From Bombus terrestris (taxonomy: Eukaryota > Arthropoda > Insecta > Hymenoptera > Apidae): a stretch of 64,000 nucleotides of DNA. The DNA lies in NCBI RefSeq assembly GCF_910591885.1, contig NC_063277.1, forward strand, positions 7,130,001 through 7,194,000, written 5' to 3'. Positions 1 to 14,000 of this stretch are shown here, in pieces (position 1 is the first letter of the stretch; each line of letters starts with the position of its first letter). A model generated the notes under the pieces. That model was not told where the DNA came from. It saw only the letters and a program-made list of their open reading frames with translations, and did no database searches. The position numbers were made by a program, and so were the translations under genes.

Positions 1-3000
1 TCAATTTCTTCTTCCGTTACGTCATTTTTATCTACAAAAATTTAATTTAGAAAAAGTTGTGCGCTAATTTTTTATATATCATGCTATATATTTATTTATA
101 CTTACAATTTGAAAAAGAAAATCTTTTTATATTTCCTCCTTGCTTATCTTCAACTTTTGAATCTCCTAACAAGAAATAAAGAGTGCTCATTTGAAAACTC
201 GGCTCTATCAATAGGGTTTGAGTAATCCTTGGTACTTCTGCTATGGATTTTGCTAATAAAATTCATATTTTTCTTACGTTGAATTCTGTCTATATACCTT
301 CTTTACTTGTAATTAAAAACGATACTTACATTTAGAGTTGATCATATCATCATTCAGTAATGCCAACAAAATACCTGTAACTGCTGCTAATATAGGGTAG
401 TGATCCACCGACTCTAAATCTGGGATTTCCAATAACACAACATGTTGGAAGCAACTAGTTTGTGAACTAATTCTATTTAAAATTTGACAAAGTAACTAAA
501 AATAACAATGTAATGATAATTATATGTTAAGTAAAGTATAAAGACATTAATAGCATAGAAACATGTACTTGGCACAATCTAAACAACAGATTTTCACTGA
601 AAGACTGTGGTAAATTATTGAAGATATCCGGAACGATAGTGATGATCATTTCCAAAACTCTCAATAGCGAAATCGTTAAGTCGAAACATGTGGCGCAAAT
701 TTTTAGCTGTCTAGATTCAATGAAAACTCTTTCGGGCCTGCATGAAACATTATGAATCTCTTGAACCATTCCAATAAACTCGGAGAAAGTCCAGTTCAGC
801 AAATTCAGTAAAGGATCTAAGAACGCTGTCGTGTCTTGAGGATTTTTCAATAATACATCCCTTACATGGCCTTGGTACACAATGGACGGACATGGCTCTA
901 AAGAACAGAGACTAGTAAGCTCGTTGATTGTCCAATTTTTAAGGCATTTACTGAAAACAACAATTACGTACTTCTAGGTTGAGAAATTGATTCTTCTTGA
1001 TATAATTTTGGTCCGACTCTTTTCAAAAGATGTGGGCTTCTTTTATATCGAAAGGCAAAGCCATTACCTTGCCAAAATCTGACTAAAATCCAATTTGACT
1101 CTGCCCATGCCCTTTTTTCGTATGATTTCAATAAATTCGTGACAAGTTTTATTCGACTCTCTTCTGGTACACTTTCCATAGCTTCTAATGTAAGTGGATT
1201 GAACACGAATCCAGCTAGCGTCAAAAGTAACGTACTCTTGGAATCTACGTTTACTATACGAGAGTCCATAAAATGATCACAAAGAAATTTAGCTATGTTC
1301 AAAAACATTTGTTGGTAATCTGGAATTTGTTCAATATGTGCTGTTGGATGCATATGACTTCGTAAACCAACACACAAGTCGGTTAATGCTTCTACGTAAA
1401 AATCCGGGACAAAACTAAACATGTTTCCTTCTAAGCTGGCGTTCGTCAAAGTCAACGTGACCACTTTTAGAAGCCATGCTAGTTGTGATTGTTTCTCCTT
1501 TGAATAAACAGCAGCACGAATCCACGCCATATGTCTTCCCTGTTCTATTAACTTAGCATTGAAAACGTTAATGGATCTGAGTAATTCTTGCTCGATTGAC
1601 ACAGATTCAAGCTTCTCTTTCTGTTTAACTTCTTCTAGTCGTATTTTTATATTTTGATTGGCAGAAATATATTCTAACATGCTATTCCTAAGAAGAGCCG
1701 CTTTTTCCAATGGCTCCTTTGCTACTAGATGGTAAAATAAAATAATACTATCGAGTAATTCAAGCAAAGATGTAGTTGGATCTGCAGTATTCATGGGTAA
1801 TGATGTATCAAGGATTATTGATCTTCCTTCATCTAGTGAATTCATGTTGTTCATTCGAACAAGTGCCATCCTATATGAATGAGATGTTTCTTGAGTTTGA
1901 TCCATTGTAACAATTGTTTGGTGTTCAGACCCTAACAGTTGTGTTAGTTCACCTCTGTGCATCTTGTTCAAATGAGACACTAATCCACCCAGTCTTTCGA
2001 TTCTGGAGTAGTCGATCGATCCATCGTAAAATACCCTGTTCATTCCAATTTATAAAAAAAAAGATGTTATTAATATTGAAAGTATATTGAATAAAATTTT
2101 ACCTGGAAGGCACATAAACAGGTGATGTTCTAACTTCGGCATCCCATAAAATTTTGAATGCGATCAGAAGTCGATAAATACAACAAAGAGTAATCGGTGT
2201 CGGATTCTGAAGTTATTGATTATTATCTGTAGAAATACTGACCAAAGACATAATGCTAAATAAAATAGTTTAATTATCGAAAGTTTAATAGTCCATTACT
2301 TACACTACTTGCTATAGGAACAAAACGCTTAAATTTTCTTAAAAATATAGTTCTTGAAGTTGGTCTTCTTTCATTACCATCAGAATTGTCAAGAAGAATT
2401 ATTAAAAGTTGTACTTGTAATGTTTCTAGTTCTGTAAAATACAAATTATAAATAAAAAATATTAAAAATTATACAACAAAAACGCTTAAAATTGACCGTA
2501 CCAGAGATTGTAGTTTTAATTTGTTGACAAGCTTCTAAGTAACTTTCTTTATTAGCTTCAACTGTTAAATCTACAGGATCTGTTTCCCACCATACATTAC
2601 TAACTATGTCAATCAATCCTTTTTTATCTGGTGGTTTAACATTCAAAAAATTTGGAAGCCTTACTTTATCAAAGAGTAAATGTTGCAATAAATACTGACG
2701 CGTTAATATATGTTGACAAAGTTTTGTTAGAAGAAGCACGTTCTTACACTGATCAGAATATTCAACTAAGTAAGATACATGTCTGAATGCAGACAGTAAA
2801 AAAACGACAATAGTTTCTAAACATATCCTGAGTTCATGCTCTTCAAGAAATGTCCATAATAAATCTAAACATGTTGACAATAAAGAAGTTTCTGTTTCCG
2901 AAAGATGTCTTATAAAAGGAACTACAATATATTCCGTAACATAGGGTATTGAAACTAAAGGTCCTATATGTTTTAAAACGCAATTTGAAAGACACATTAA

Positions 3001-4042
3001 ATAGGTCTGTACATTCATATCTTCATTATGTAACTTTTCTTTGTGTATAATCTCTTTGCTTATATCACTCTCTTTGTTCATATTTTGTCTTGTATCTATC
3101 TGTTCTATTATTTTCAAAAACCATTTGAATAAAAGTGCAGCTTGATGTATTTCTTGTTTTGGAATTGCTTGTAATGGCTCATATCCTTCTAAAGGATAGT
3201 GCATTGGTGTGGATCCAAAATTGGCTGTTAAACCTTCTTTTAGTGCAAGACTTACTGTTGGAAAATATGCAAAACCAGCACCCATTGATATATTTTCAAA
3301 AGCTCGTCCAAGACATCTACCATTTCTATAAAAATCAACATTTCCATTTTCTAAGTCTAACGCACATCCAATAATGTCTCCTGTATGCCATGGTTCTCCA
3401 TATGTAAATGTAGCTGCATTCCATTTTCTAACACGGTTTCCATCATAAGCATATGAATTAATGGTATCTCCTAATAAAGATACATTCTATAAGATAGAGT
3501 TAAATTCTTAAATTATATTATCAGAAATATCAACATACCAACACCAGATTCTTGAGTGAATGTACAATTAACTGTACTCCAACCAATTTGCATGAGACCT
3601 TTGGTTCTAAGTTGAACTTCATACATCCATTTTCCTTGATATACCGCTGTATTTGCTCTTATTGTGCTAAAAGTACTTTTGCTATTAAGAGTAAGCTTAT
3701 CAGGAGAAATTATGAATAATCCTAGACATGATGTTATGTCAAATCTGACAACATTTGGTCCAATTCTGCCAATTCTTTTGTCTTCTACATTTTTCTCTGG
3801 AGCATCTTTTAAAAGAGCACTTTCAATGTACCTATTTGTTGAATCTAAACTATGAGCTATCCTAAAATGTTAATGCATATATTTCAAAAACTATTAATTA
3901 TGATAAATTAATACATGAATAAATCGATCGAGTAGTAAAAATACCTTGAAGATTTTTCACTTTCATTGCTAGATTTTCTATCAGTAGATTCTAAGAATAT
4001 ATCTGACCCAAAAATGTCTCTTACTATTTCATCAATTTCCAT
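1..4042 (-). CDS. RNF123: RNF123/KPC1 E3 ubiquitin ligase, 3' end off window
   Basis: Ten exons read on the minus strand join in phase: 4042-3945, 3861-3539, 3470-2502, 2431-2304, 2206-2103, 2035-972, 897-569, 495-330, 252-106 and 31-1, giving about 1,119 residues. The start ATG (4042-4040) has A at -3 and reads MEIDEIVRDIFGSD. A SPRY domain lies at about residues 85-265 (GVGDTINSYAYDGNRVRKW, GDIIGCALDLENGNVDFYRNG). Later family signatures are NWILVRFWQGNGFAFRYKR, RKPCPS, ESRQLKICATCFDLTISLLR and VDHYPILAAVTGILLALL. In vertebrates RNF123 is the catalytic subunit of the KPC complex, which ubiquitinates p27Kip1 and processes NF-kB p105. The vertebrate protein is about 1,310 residues with a C-terminal RING, so the RING should lie just left of position 1. 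Introns are 67-97 bp. The donor/acceptor pair 971/898 was chosen because the nearer acceptor would leave a 17-nt intron. Confidence 0.92.
2502..3861 (-). CDS. RNF123: RNF123 SPRY-domain exons
   Basis: These are exons 2 (3861-3539) and 3 (3470-2502) of the RNF123 gene. Exon 2 opens the SPRY fold (TAVYQGKWMYEVQLRTKG, LMQVGWSTVNCTFTQESG). Exon 3 completes it and continues into the helical middle region. Exon 3 is set to start at 3470, not at the upstream TATAG acceptor, because only this choice keeps phase and gives the family sequence SGVGDTINSYAYDG. SPRY domains bind protein partners; in KPC1 this N-terminal part is reported to contact the KPC2 subunit and substrate. No frameshift or missing block is seen. 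Confidence 0.88.
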
Positions 4043-5900
4043 GTTTGAAAATATTTATCGTGTATTGGCATTGAAACCATTAAACTGGAATAAGTTCAAG
4101 TATGAAATACAAGGATTAACATTGTATTTTTAATAACTTTTCGAAGCTGTAATTATCAAAAACTAACCACATTTTTTTTACCGAAGGGAAAACCGAGAGG
4201 GACACATAGTATCAAAAACGAAACAATTGAATCTGATAAAAGTATGAGGACGTGAATATTAATACTTGATACGTGATTTGTTGAGAAATTCTTTCAAGCT
4301 TAGCGTTAATAAACATGCATACGCAATGAATACAATCTCATCTTTACCTTTTCGCAAAGAACATGTATGTAGTTATATACAAAAGCTGACATCAGCTGAT
4401 TTATCAGCCGTCCTTATGTATTTAATTATGTATTCTCATTGACCATTAGTTACTTACTCATTAGGTGTAAATACTGTATTTCTCCATTTAAATTTCGTGC
4501 GCTCTATAAACATCGATGCACAGGAAATTGTAGTTTTGATACGTTTTTTTACATTTAACAAAGAAAATCTTATGTAAATGTTCATTTAAGTTATTGCATT
4601 CAACGTGCAGGATACTTGTAAAAGGCCTGCCAAAAATAAATGATTTGTTACCTGTTTTTCTACATTTTTCACTAGTTTTATAAATATTTTTATTTCAAGT
4701 TAGCTTTCAATGATCATCTAATGGTTCTTGATTGCAATGGAGCAAGTAACTGGAAAAGTTATTTTTCCAGTTATCATTTTTTCAAAAATTATTTTTATCA
4801 GGAAAAATAATTCGAGTAATATTAAAAAATTATAGACATGTTAAATTTCTTCCAAAGTGACGCATAAATTTTCTTTAAAATTGCAGTCATAATTCAATGT
4901 TATCATCAAACTAAAATTCAGGGACTCTCCTAATAATAAAAACAAAAGAGCAAGCACTAAGAAATTTACTTACCGCAACACCTATAAAAGTTACACAAAT
5001 TTAGATTTAGGAACATGATTAGGTTTTGTTGCAGAAATGGTCACAATGCAGCCTGCAAGTTTCTTTATTGAAGTTAATATCAGTAACCGTAACGGAAAAA
5101 TAGTCAAATTAGGCTCTTGTATCTGTACGATGGGGCAAATTGACATAAATACGTAACAACATTAAATTACACGTTAAATTACACTGAATTCTCATGGGGC
5201 TAACAATTCAACATGAGAGTAGTTATACAAAAGAAAACGATTGTAAAAGCGCAACTCTCACTATGTATGAACTATGTATATAAAAACGAACGCACCGTTA
5301 AGAAAACTCAAGTTTTAGCTTTGTGTTCGTTCAACGAATATTATGATACAATCAGAAAAATGGGGAAAGAGGGAGGCAATAATTCATTGGCTTTGGTATT
5401 TTTCTTATTGCGGTGGGTATAATGTGATAATATTTCGTACTAATATTTGATCAGTAACTATAAAGAGTATTATGTTAATCAATCTTAATTGAATTTGCAT
5501 CACTCGTTACTTTATGGATCACGATTGTTTATAACGCGTCCCATTAGTTTTCCACTCAAAGTATAATTCGTAAAATGCTTGCACAGAGTATCAAGTATAC
5601 TGTATGCATATTACTTCGATAAACGAGTACAATGATTTTTTTTTTCGATTTTTCCTTTTTTTTTAAATTGGTTATAGGGAAGAAGGGCATGAATACATCG
5701 AGGTGTTACATCGCTTTCTTCTGATTTCGTTGAATTTTTTTTTGTCATAGTAGAATTATTGGTACATACCTAGAACTGACGTCGAATTGTTTAAATACTC
5801 GTGCATTATTGTACACTTATTATTCTCGAATATATCGAACATCATTGTCGTTATAATTCTTATTAAAGACGTCCGTGACATATTACTAATGTTTAATGGT
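4043..5900. other. Intergenic region and RNF123 5' flank
   Basis: No gene is supported here. The first few hundred bases above 4042 should hold the RNF123 5' UTR and promoter on the minus strand. One perfect hairpin is visible: TAACTGGAAAA at 4747-4757 pairs with its exact complement at 4763-4773 around a 5-base loop. Short open frames such as 5213-5422 have no recognisable motif. The rest is AT-rich DNA with short poly-T runs at about 5636-5660. Confidence 0.6.
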
Positions 5901-6288
<388 letters not shown>

Positions 6289-6290
6289 GC

Positions 6291-6308
6291 TCGGGATTTA
6301 AATCCCGA
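6291..6308. repeat. Perfect 18-bp palindrome beside the AAT tract
   Basis: TCGGGATTTAAATCCCGA equals its own reverse complement. It begins two bases after the last AAT unit. It could be a symmetric protein-binding site, a hairpin tip or the remnant of a small inverted-repeat element; the sequence alone does not decide. Confidence 0.85.
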
Positions 6309-7045
6309 AATCATCTCACTCATTCTTCTTAAGAAACTAATTCCTAAAAAAGGTTTTCTTTTTTTCTTGTTTTGTTTAAAACTCATACTTACTCGCGTGC
6401 GTTTTTAAAGGAACATCAAATACGTTTGTTGCAAACATTATACTGATAACACGTTGAGAAGAAATATTCTTTGCAATAAATTACAAATCGTCCAACGTAC
6501 AAAATCATCTGGCTTTTATCTCTCTCGCTCTCTCGTTCGCGCTTTCTCGCTCTCATTCTCTCGCTCTATCGACGAAAAACTACTTAATCTCGAAATTATA
6601 TTCTTTTTTTTGTTTTTTCTTTTTCGATGTATTTTTCTCGCTCACACATTTCTCGCATCGTTTTTCAATCATCGCTCGATGACTAGAAACATCGTTTCGC
6701 GGGTCATTTGGTAAAAAAATTATGCGAAAATGGAAAATAGTCGTAGAAAAAATAAACTCGGCCCGAGGACAGCATCAGACCTTTTATACGCAACGTTCAC
6801 TGGCTGAAACTAAACTCACGTGACCCGTTCCATATCAAGGAACGATGCTGTCCGGCTTTCCTTTCTTTTTTTGGGTACTGTAACTAACACACTTCGTGTC
6901 CTTGCGATTTGGGCGGAGTAACTGGTCAATGGAAAGTCAGTGGCAAATCTACGCGTCTGGAAATCTTACTCAAACACGCATGGGTTGCTGAAAATAAATA
7001 TTTCCTCGCTGCTAAAAACTTCTCTGTAATACCCTGGGTTAGCAA
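6309..7045. other. srGAP 3' flank / probable 3' UTR
   Basis: No open frame here looks coding. In gene orientation this is the sequence after the stop codon of the long srGAP isoform. A CT-rich block occupies about 6515-6680 on the plus strand. I found no clear AATAAA on the minus strand between 6300 and 7046, so the poly(A) site of the long isoform is not placed. Confidence 0.5.
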
Positions 7046-8071
7046 TTAATTGGTTTGTTCGGCGCTCTGCGCTTGTTTCTCGATTTTCCTCGCGAGCTCA
7101 GGACTCATGTGCGGATGTGGGAATGGTAACACCGGTTTTCTGAGAATTGTTGGCTTCACTTTTATCTGCGGTTTGAACGAGGACACCTGGCTGCCGCCTG
7201 TTAGGTGCATATCTGCAAATTTCGCCACTATTTTGGGGGTCGAACGTGGTGGAAGAGGTGATCTCAAAGGCATTGAATCCGAGATCTGATTGGAACTTGT
7301 CGACCTAACAATTTCCTCAGACTCTTGTTCGGGATCGTGTTCGGTCTCCATACGTTTTAACTTTGACGCGTCAGGATTCGACTTGGTATTTTTCTTTAGA
7401 GTGCATTGGTTCTGTTTAGCGAATCGTTCTGCAGCTGTGCTCATGTCAGGGGACTCAGGACCGCCCGTTGGCGATGTAGCCGCTTCGGCACGAGATGGCT
7501 GAGTTGGCGTCTCTTCGTCAGAGCTGCTTAGACTGCTCGATGAAGCAGACTTTTTACTCGCATCCTGTGCCGATAAAGGCAGATCCATTACCAAATCCGG
7601 TGTATGTTTCTGACGCATTTCACGGAATTCTTGGGAGGCACGGAAAATTTTATGATTAGGAGGCGCAGGCGGGTTCAATTGCGTTTGCGACGTCGCTCGT
7701 CTTTGCCAAAGCTCTCGATTCGCAGAAAACGTCGGCTGTTCCTGAGGTTCTTCATTTTGAGAGATAGTATTGCTTGTTTGAAGAGAATTCGCAGTCTGCT
7801 GCACAGTATCACCCATGCTTTGTGATTTCCAGTGTTGTTTTCTACTTGTTCCACGCTTTGATCCGCCGTCTAGGCTCATCAAGGAAATACGTTCTGCTTC
7901 TTCGCTAGTATCTTCGTTGCGTTGTTGTAATGACTCGCTGAAGTCTGATATCTTCTCGTTTTCAGCATTATTACTAATAATGACTGGCGTTGTGTCTGCA
8001 CGATGATCAGAAACGAAGATATGCTTCTCTTTTTCTGGTGTCGATACCTTTGCTACTCGAGATGCACATTC
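7046..8071 (-). CDS. srGAP: srGAP terminal exon, long disordered tail
   Basis: A 1,026-nt exon follows a TATTTTCAG acceptor and reads ECASRVAKVSTPEKEKHIF onward to a TAA at 7048-7046, adding 341 residues. It has no recognisable fold. It is rich in Ser, Glu, Gln and Pro, with acidic stretches and a proline-rich end (SPLPPRSTPKIV, KPVLPFPHPHMSP) that could bind SH3 domains, possibly its own. Phase with the preceding exon is exact (GAG|GAA). Confidence 0.88.
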   Translation of the reverse strand, partial: ECASRVAKVSTPEKEKHIFVSDHRADTTPVIISNNAENEKISDFSESLQQRNEDTSEEAERISLMSLDGGSKRGTSRKQHWKSQSMGDTVQQTANSLQTSNTISQNEEPQEQPTFSANRELWQRRATSQTQLNPPAPPNHKIFRASQEFREMRQKHTPDLVMDLPLSAQDASKKSASSSSLSSSDEETPTQPSRAEAATSPTGGPESPDMSTAAERFAKQNQCTLKKNTKSNPDASKLKRMETEHDPEQESEEIVRSTSSNQISDSMPLRSPLPPRSTPKIVAKFADMHLTGGSQVSSFKPQIKVKPTILRKPVLPFPHPHMSPELARKIEKQAQSAEQTN

Positions 8072-11000
8072 CTGAAAATAGTTGAACAACGTGAAACTAT
8101 TGTAGATTGTAATATAGACGTTTAAAGAAGCATTTATGGTGAAATGTTTTGTTACGTAGTGAATGGGAAACTAGTGACGCTCTCCAAATTACCAACCACG
8201 TTTGTTGCAATGAAATGTAAATTATTTTCTGTGTTGTTATTGCGTATGTAGTGCCCTGGAATTTTGTTACAAATTGTTATTTTTACAATTTATATTTATT
8301 ATATTATAAATAGCTATAGTAAGAACCTACTACTTTTTAATTGAACAAAATATGTTTAAAAAGAATTATTGAACTAAATCCCACATAGATAATAAGTATA
8401 ACACAGAAAATTTTTCATTCTCTAAAATAAGTGATACATATTATAAAAAGAAGAGAAAAGATAAAATTATAATACAGTAAATAATAATGAGAGATATATT
8501 CTAATTTAGATGATTAATTTTTTGCGGATTTTATAAAATAATCTTGAAAACGGTTCAATTTAATTTTAGTGACTTCCACAATTTTTTAATGTAGATAATA
8601 CCTACATGTTTATTTTATATTATTTTGTAAATATAAGTCAATTAATAGTTGAAATCAAATTTTTGAATCTTCTAATTTAGAATATCTCATAAATTGGTCA
8701 GAAGTAATTTGCAGGTTTTAGACGCGTGTACAAGAATATGAAGGTATAATATTTATATAAATGATTAAAGTGGATATCTGCATGCATTAATATGGGAAGA
8801 AGGAAATGAATAAACACAAGTGCATAAGAACAATATTCATACCAAGGTAGAATTAAAAACTGCTCGTAAAACTGGCAATGAGTAGGATGAATACAAGCAG
8901 GCAAACATGTAAACGTGACAACAGCCTTGCACTGATACCTATCTGTCTAGAGATGCCAACGACGAAGTTAATTATTAACTGATCTGGGTGGGTGAGACAC
9001 TTGTTTACTCACCTCAAGCCAAAAGAATATCCGCTGGAGAAGTAGGCTCTGCGAGTAGCATTCCATTTTGGTTTCATCTATAGACTGAAATTGTTTTACA
9101 GAATGCTAGGATTCACAAACCAACTGAACTGTTAAACAGAGGCACTCCTTCAACGAAACGAAAAACACAAATGACAGAACCACACGACACTTGGCAGCAG
9201 TTTTATCGAACAGTTTTTAGTCCGTTTCGCCCACTACCTATGTATGTGAAACTTTTCTTGTCAACTAAAAGCTGACTAAACGTATATCTGGAAAAACCAT
9301 CCCAACTATTAACATCGAAAGTCGTAATCAGTATAAAAAATGAAAAAAAAAGTACATGACGCAAGACAACAAAAAGGATACAGGCGACACAAGACAAAGA
9401 GACCAAGGCACATGCAGCAACAAACATGTATATATTTCTATTTTATTTACAAATATATCATACAAATGATTACAGCTAATTGAAATAGTACTATTTCGAA
9501 GTAAATTAAACTTAACAATAGCCTTAGGTTCATGTCTCCTATTTTATGAACTTACTATAGCGTGAGAGAAAATCTTCGAATCTTAAAAGATCACAGATTC
9601 TGAACCCAACGAAATCTATCATAAAAAATCCAGCGACCCTTTTAAAGTATAAAAAAAAAAAACAATAACGATACTGGTTCTTATAAAATTTCCATTATAT
9701 TTCCACAAAATTTCCGAATTAATGTGGTTATTTATAATCTTATATCCATTTGAACAAAGAAGAGACTTTGTAACAGATTTATGATCCCACGACATAAAGC
9801 GATGCTGCTTTTCTATTAAATGTGTGTGGTGTACAGGCAACAAGTCTGCGTCTTTAAAATGTGCATTCCAATCTTTCGCTGCTACTGCACTTAAGAAAGA
9901 CGAATTACAGCACAATAGCCATGCACTTGTGCTTAAAAGTTCAAAAATCTTCCGAGTGCGTCGCAGAAAATGTACAAGCAGACGAATGTATGAAAAGAAA
10001 AAAAATCGAACAAGATATATTAATACTAAACGGTAGTTTCCAGTACCTCTCGACTGATGATTGGTTGTGCTGAGATGCAAGGGACATTTGTCACGACTGC
10101 TGGAATAACACCACTGTTACTGCTATTGTCTGTTGTGATTATATTTGCGGTTGACTGCACGTCGGACGTAGTGCTAGAGGGCCAAGTAGTCGGATTTCCA
10201 GACGGTCCCATCAGCGGTGAATTGTTACTTGAAAGAACACTATCGGCAGAGCTTGAAGTCCTTCTTCGCATTGATTCTTCACTCGACGACTTCAGGAGTT
10301 CCTTTTCACGTTCTTCGTCCCTGAACAAAAGATACAAGTATTTTTATAAAATGAAGTTACATAAGGAAATAGGCAAGCAGAGCTGCATGACAAGCATTCC
10401 TGGATCTATAAAGAAACTTTTTGAGCCTGGAAGAATTATACAATGAATTATAATAAATTTCAACGTAGGTTTAACAAAACCTAAATCTTACAACAAGAAT
10501 GTTAGAAAAATCCCTCTGCAATATGTATATTGCTGTCGTGGAGATTACCAACAACTTAATGTTATAAAAATGATGTTAATTATCAAATGCATCATTGAGC
10601 ATCTAAATAATATTATTTGTTTTGTAAAGCATATGTTATAATATATACGGATATTGCGTTAAAATAAGCGAAATTATTCCAATGGTGTATGGTCAATTTA
10701 ACGAACACTAAATATGTTAATGAGCATTTATTTTTACGTCTTTACCTACCGCTCAAGGAATTCGTAAACGTTTGTGAACCATTTACGTGGCCGGTGGATA
10801 CAAGACTTTATACTGAATAATCATGCGAAAACGAAAAGGATTTGAAAGCAGTGGAATTAATCAAGTCTCCGTGCTTTCTTACTCCATATTTAATTCTTTC
10901 CATAAGAAGTCATATATCCCATTTTGAAATAATAATAGTTCCATAAACAATAATCATATGACAAATCAGATATTCACATGGAAAGAACTAAAAGGGAAAG

Positions 11001-14000
11001 AAGATACATTCATCAAAAGAAAATTATATTGAGAAAACATTTCTAACAGCGAAATCTATAAAGAAGCTTTTCCTTTTATCTTAAAAAGCAAGCATATGTC
11101 ATCCAAATTTCGTTCCCTTTGGAATTGCTAAATTCAGCCACTAGGTTCAACAGAAGACATTCTCGAAGGAAGTAATTCACCACTGCGTGATTAAGTCGCA
11201 CTTACTTTATCTTGATCATAATATATTTATCGGGAATAAGCCCCTCTCTACCGGCCAAGGCACCTCGCCACCAGTCATTACTGACTTGTGTGTATAGAGT
11301 CAAGGTATCTCCCTTTTTGAAGCTTAACTCTCTTTCGGACCTTGCATTGAAATCGAATTGCGCTGTGGCTTCGAGGTTTTCCGATTCTGGGAATACACAA
11401 AACGAACGTAGATCGCGCTGTTGGATTCCGAACAACTACACAACTATTACATATTTGGTTTCACTCACCATCCTCAGATGGATACACTTCGGAGTCCATG
11501 TCTTCCTGGACCTGGTCCGTCGGCGAATCTCCCACGTCTCTGCATTTATTTTCATGAAAAATCATAAATTGGTAAATTATGGATAAAATATTCTGTCAGT
11601 ATAAGATAAGATATTATATACTTACACGTCGTCAGGTTCTCTACTGATGTACTTTTCGTATTGAGTACCTCCAATATCTTCTGGAAATATTTCTTCACAG
11701 AACGTGATAATGTTTTTGATGAGTTCGTTCACTTGGTTCTGGTATTGTACTTGGTCCTTGTCTTCTGGAACAGGTACCAAGGTGGGGCCGAAGCAAATTG
11801 CTAAGTTGTAAGGATCCATCATGTTTTCATCCGAAAATTCTGAGAGGCTGTTAGTAAATAAAGAAATGTTTTGAATAAAATTTAAAGGGATTTCTCAGTT
11901 GTTATCTTTTTAATCTTCTTCAAGCAAACACATACAAAATATTAGAGACTATAAAAAACAACTTTTTTTCTTTAAATTCTAACATGAAAATTCTTGCTAT
12001 AAATTTTACTTAATTGATAATTGATATAATGTACTTACTGATTAAGAAAAGCGAACAAGTACCGCATCACTATGACAACTGGTCTTGGAAGACTGGAAAT
12101 CAGTTCCTTCATCTTGTTAACAAACTCTTGCTTCGATTCTAGTTGTGCTAATTCCATTAAATGTTCGAAGTAAATAATAGGAAACAGTGGTTCCCTTAGT
12201 TCTCTCAAATAGAGCTTCAACACACCGGCTACACTGTTAATGTCGGACGCATCAGTGACATCGGCCAATGGATCTTCTCCCCTTTCGAACCATTCCCGGA
12301 AATTGTTAATTTCTACCTGGGAGCCCGAGACTCGGAAAATACCTTGATGATGAAGACCATATAGATTGATCACTCTAATGCAACTTTTCATGATTAAAGG
12401 TATCTCTTGATTAGTGCTTTCCAAATATTCTTCCAATGAGCCACCGAATAACTTTGGTTGGCCGTTCATCTGCAATCTACCAATTCGTTTTCTCCGAGCT
12501 TGTTTTTGCTTCGTTGTTGATATCGATGGATTCGGGCTAGCAGTCGAGCCATCTAACAGGCTTTGTCGAATGTATTCTTGCTTTGCGTCTAACCTAGCTA
12601 TTCTTGATGTTCCAAGAAGGTATTCCCTGAATTTCTGTAAAAACGTTAACAATAAGTTTGGTAACAGCTAGTTAAGTAACAATAAATTAATATTCTATAT
12701 TCTCTATTTATTCTATTAATCCCTAATAGCCATTCTATAAAAAAAAGGGCCTTTATTACCCTAAGAATTTTCCTTATTCCCAAATTCATTATATTCAATA
12801 TAATTAACCCCCATTCCATTTAATTTTTCATTATCTGATTAAGTAATTATTTTAATTAGTCGAACTTACCGTGAGGTAGAATTCTTCAGTTTCCTGTCTA
12901 TCTGCTCTGAGCTTAATTTGCACAGTTTCTGGTGGCCTGGAGGTGGGAACAGCGTTCTCACCAAAGTATCTGGAACAGTCGTAATCTTTCGCGGTTAACA
13001 TCTCCAATAGACTAGCTTCTGCTGTCTCCAAGGTTTTCCAAACTTCTTCAGATTCTGTTCTCAAAGATGTCAGTCTTTGTTGCAATTGGGACAATCTTTG
13101 TTCCATCTCAGCGTGTAACAATTTTTGCAGTTCCGGTTCTGGAGTCTATGAAAATAAATTGCAAAAGATAGATTAATAATTAAAGTATGTTGAAAGTTGA
13201 AAGTATCATTTGCACACGTTTTCACTAGTTTTTATGTATATGAAATGTAGGATATATCCCCAAAACTTAATTTTTTACAAAACTTATTTTTAAAAAATAC
13301 AAAACGTACCTTTTTTGAAGTTATATAGAATGTTTCAAAACATGAATATAAGAATAAATTTAGAATATAACAATAATTTTATTACTATAATTACATCAAG
13401 ATTAATCAATTATAAACTTGTTCTCTCATGATCTAAATCGTTCGAACGTGATCAAATGATGATTAAAAAAAAGAAGAATTTTCATACTTCAAGTACCTCG
13501 TCCCCTCGTTGACCTTGGAATTCAAACTTCTTAGGTATCATGAAAGCAGAATGATGAGATTCTAAAAACCTCTGTTTATCCGCCCTCGAGTCTAGAGCAC
13601 CAACACATGCTGCCAATTGTTCAGCACCGGATTGCAGCGAACGTTGCCTACCTTCCTCTGCGCTACAATGCATCAGCAACGCTCTTGCTATGCAATTGTG
13701 AAATCCAAAATCCATACACTGAAAAAATACCGAGAATATTCAGTCTTTAGGATATCTATATTTCTTATCCTATATTTATATATTACAGTAAATAAAAAGA
13801 CGAGAATATTTTCCATGCACATATATGAATTTCTTTTATTATAAAAATATAAAAAAAATAATATATATTACATTTATTTCTAGAAAAATTTGCACAAAAT
13901 TGGAATGGAACTCGAGAGACTGGAAGAACAATGACCAGATCTTTATTGGAACAAGTGAATGCAATTTTTTCAAGGAGATTTATTTATGTACATCTTACTC

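Noticed and set aside
898..971. Alternative exon start at 950 in RNF123
   Set aside because: It would leave a 17-nt intron. The acceptor at 899-898 gives a 74-bp intron and the family sequence RKPCPS.
7050..8006. Plus-strand frames opposite the srGAP terminal exon
   Set aside because: Shadows of the coding strand; the minus strand gives the in-phase continuation of srGAP.
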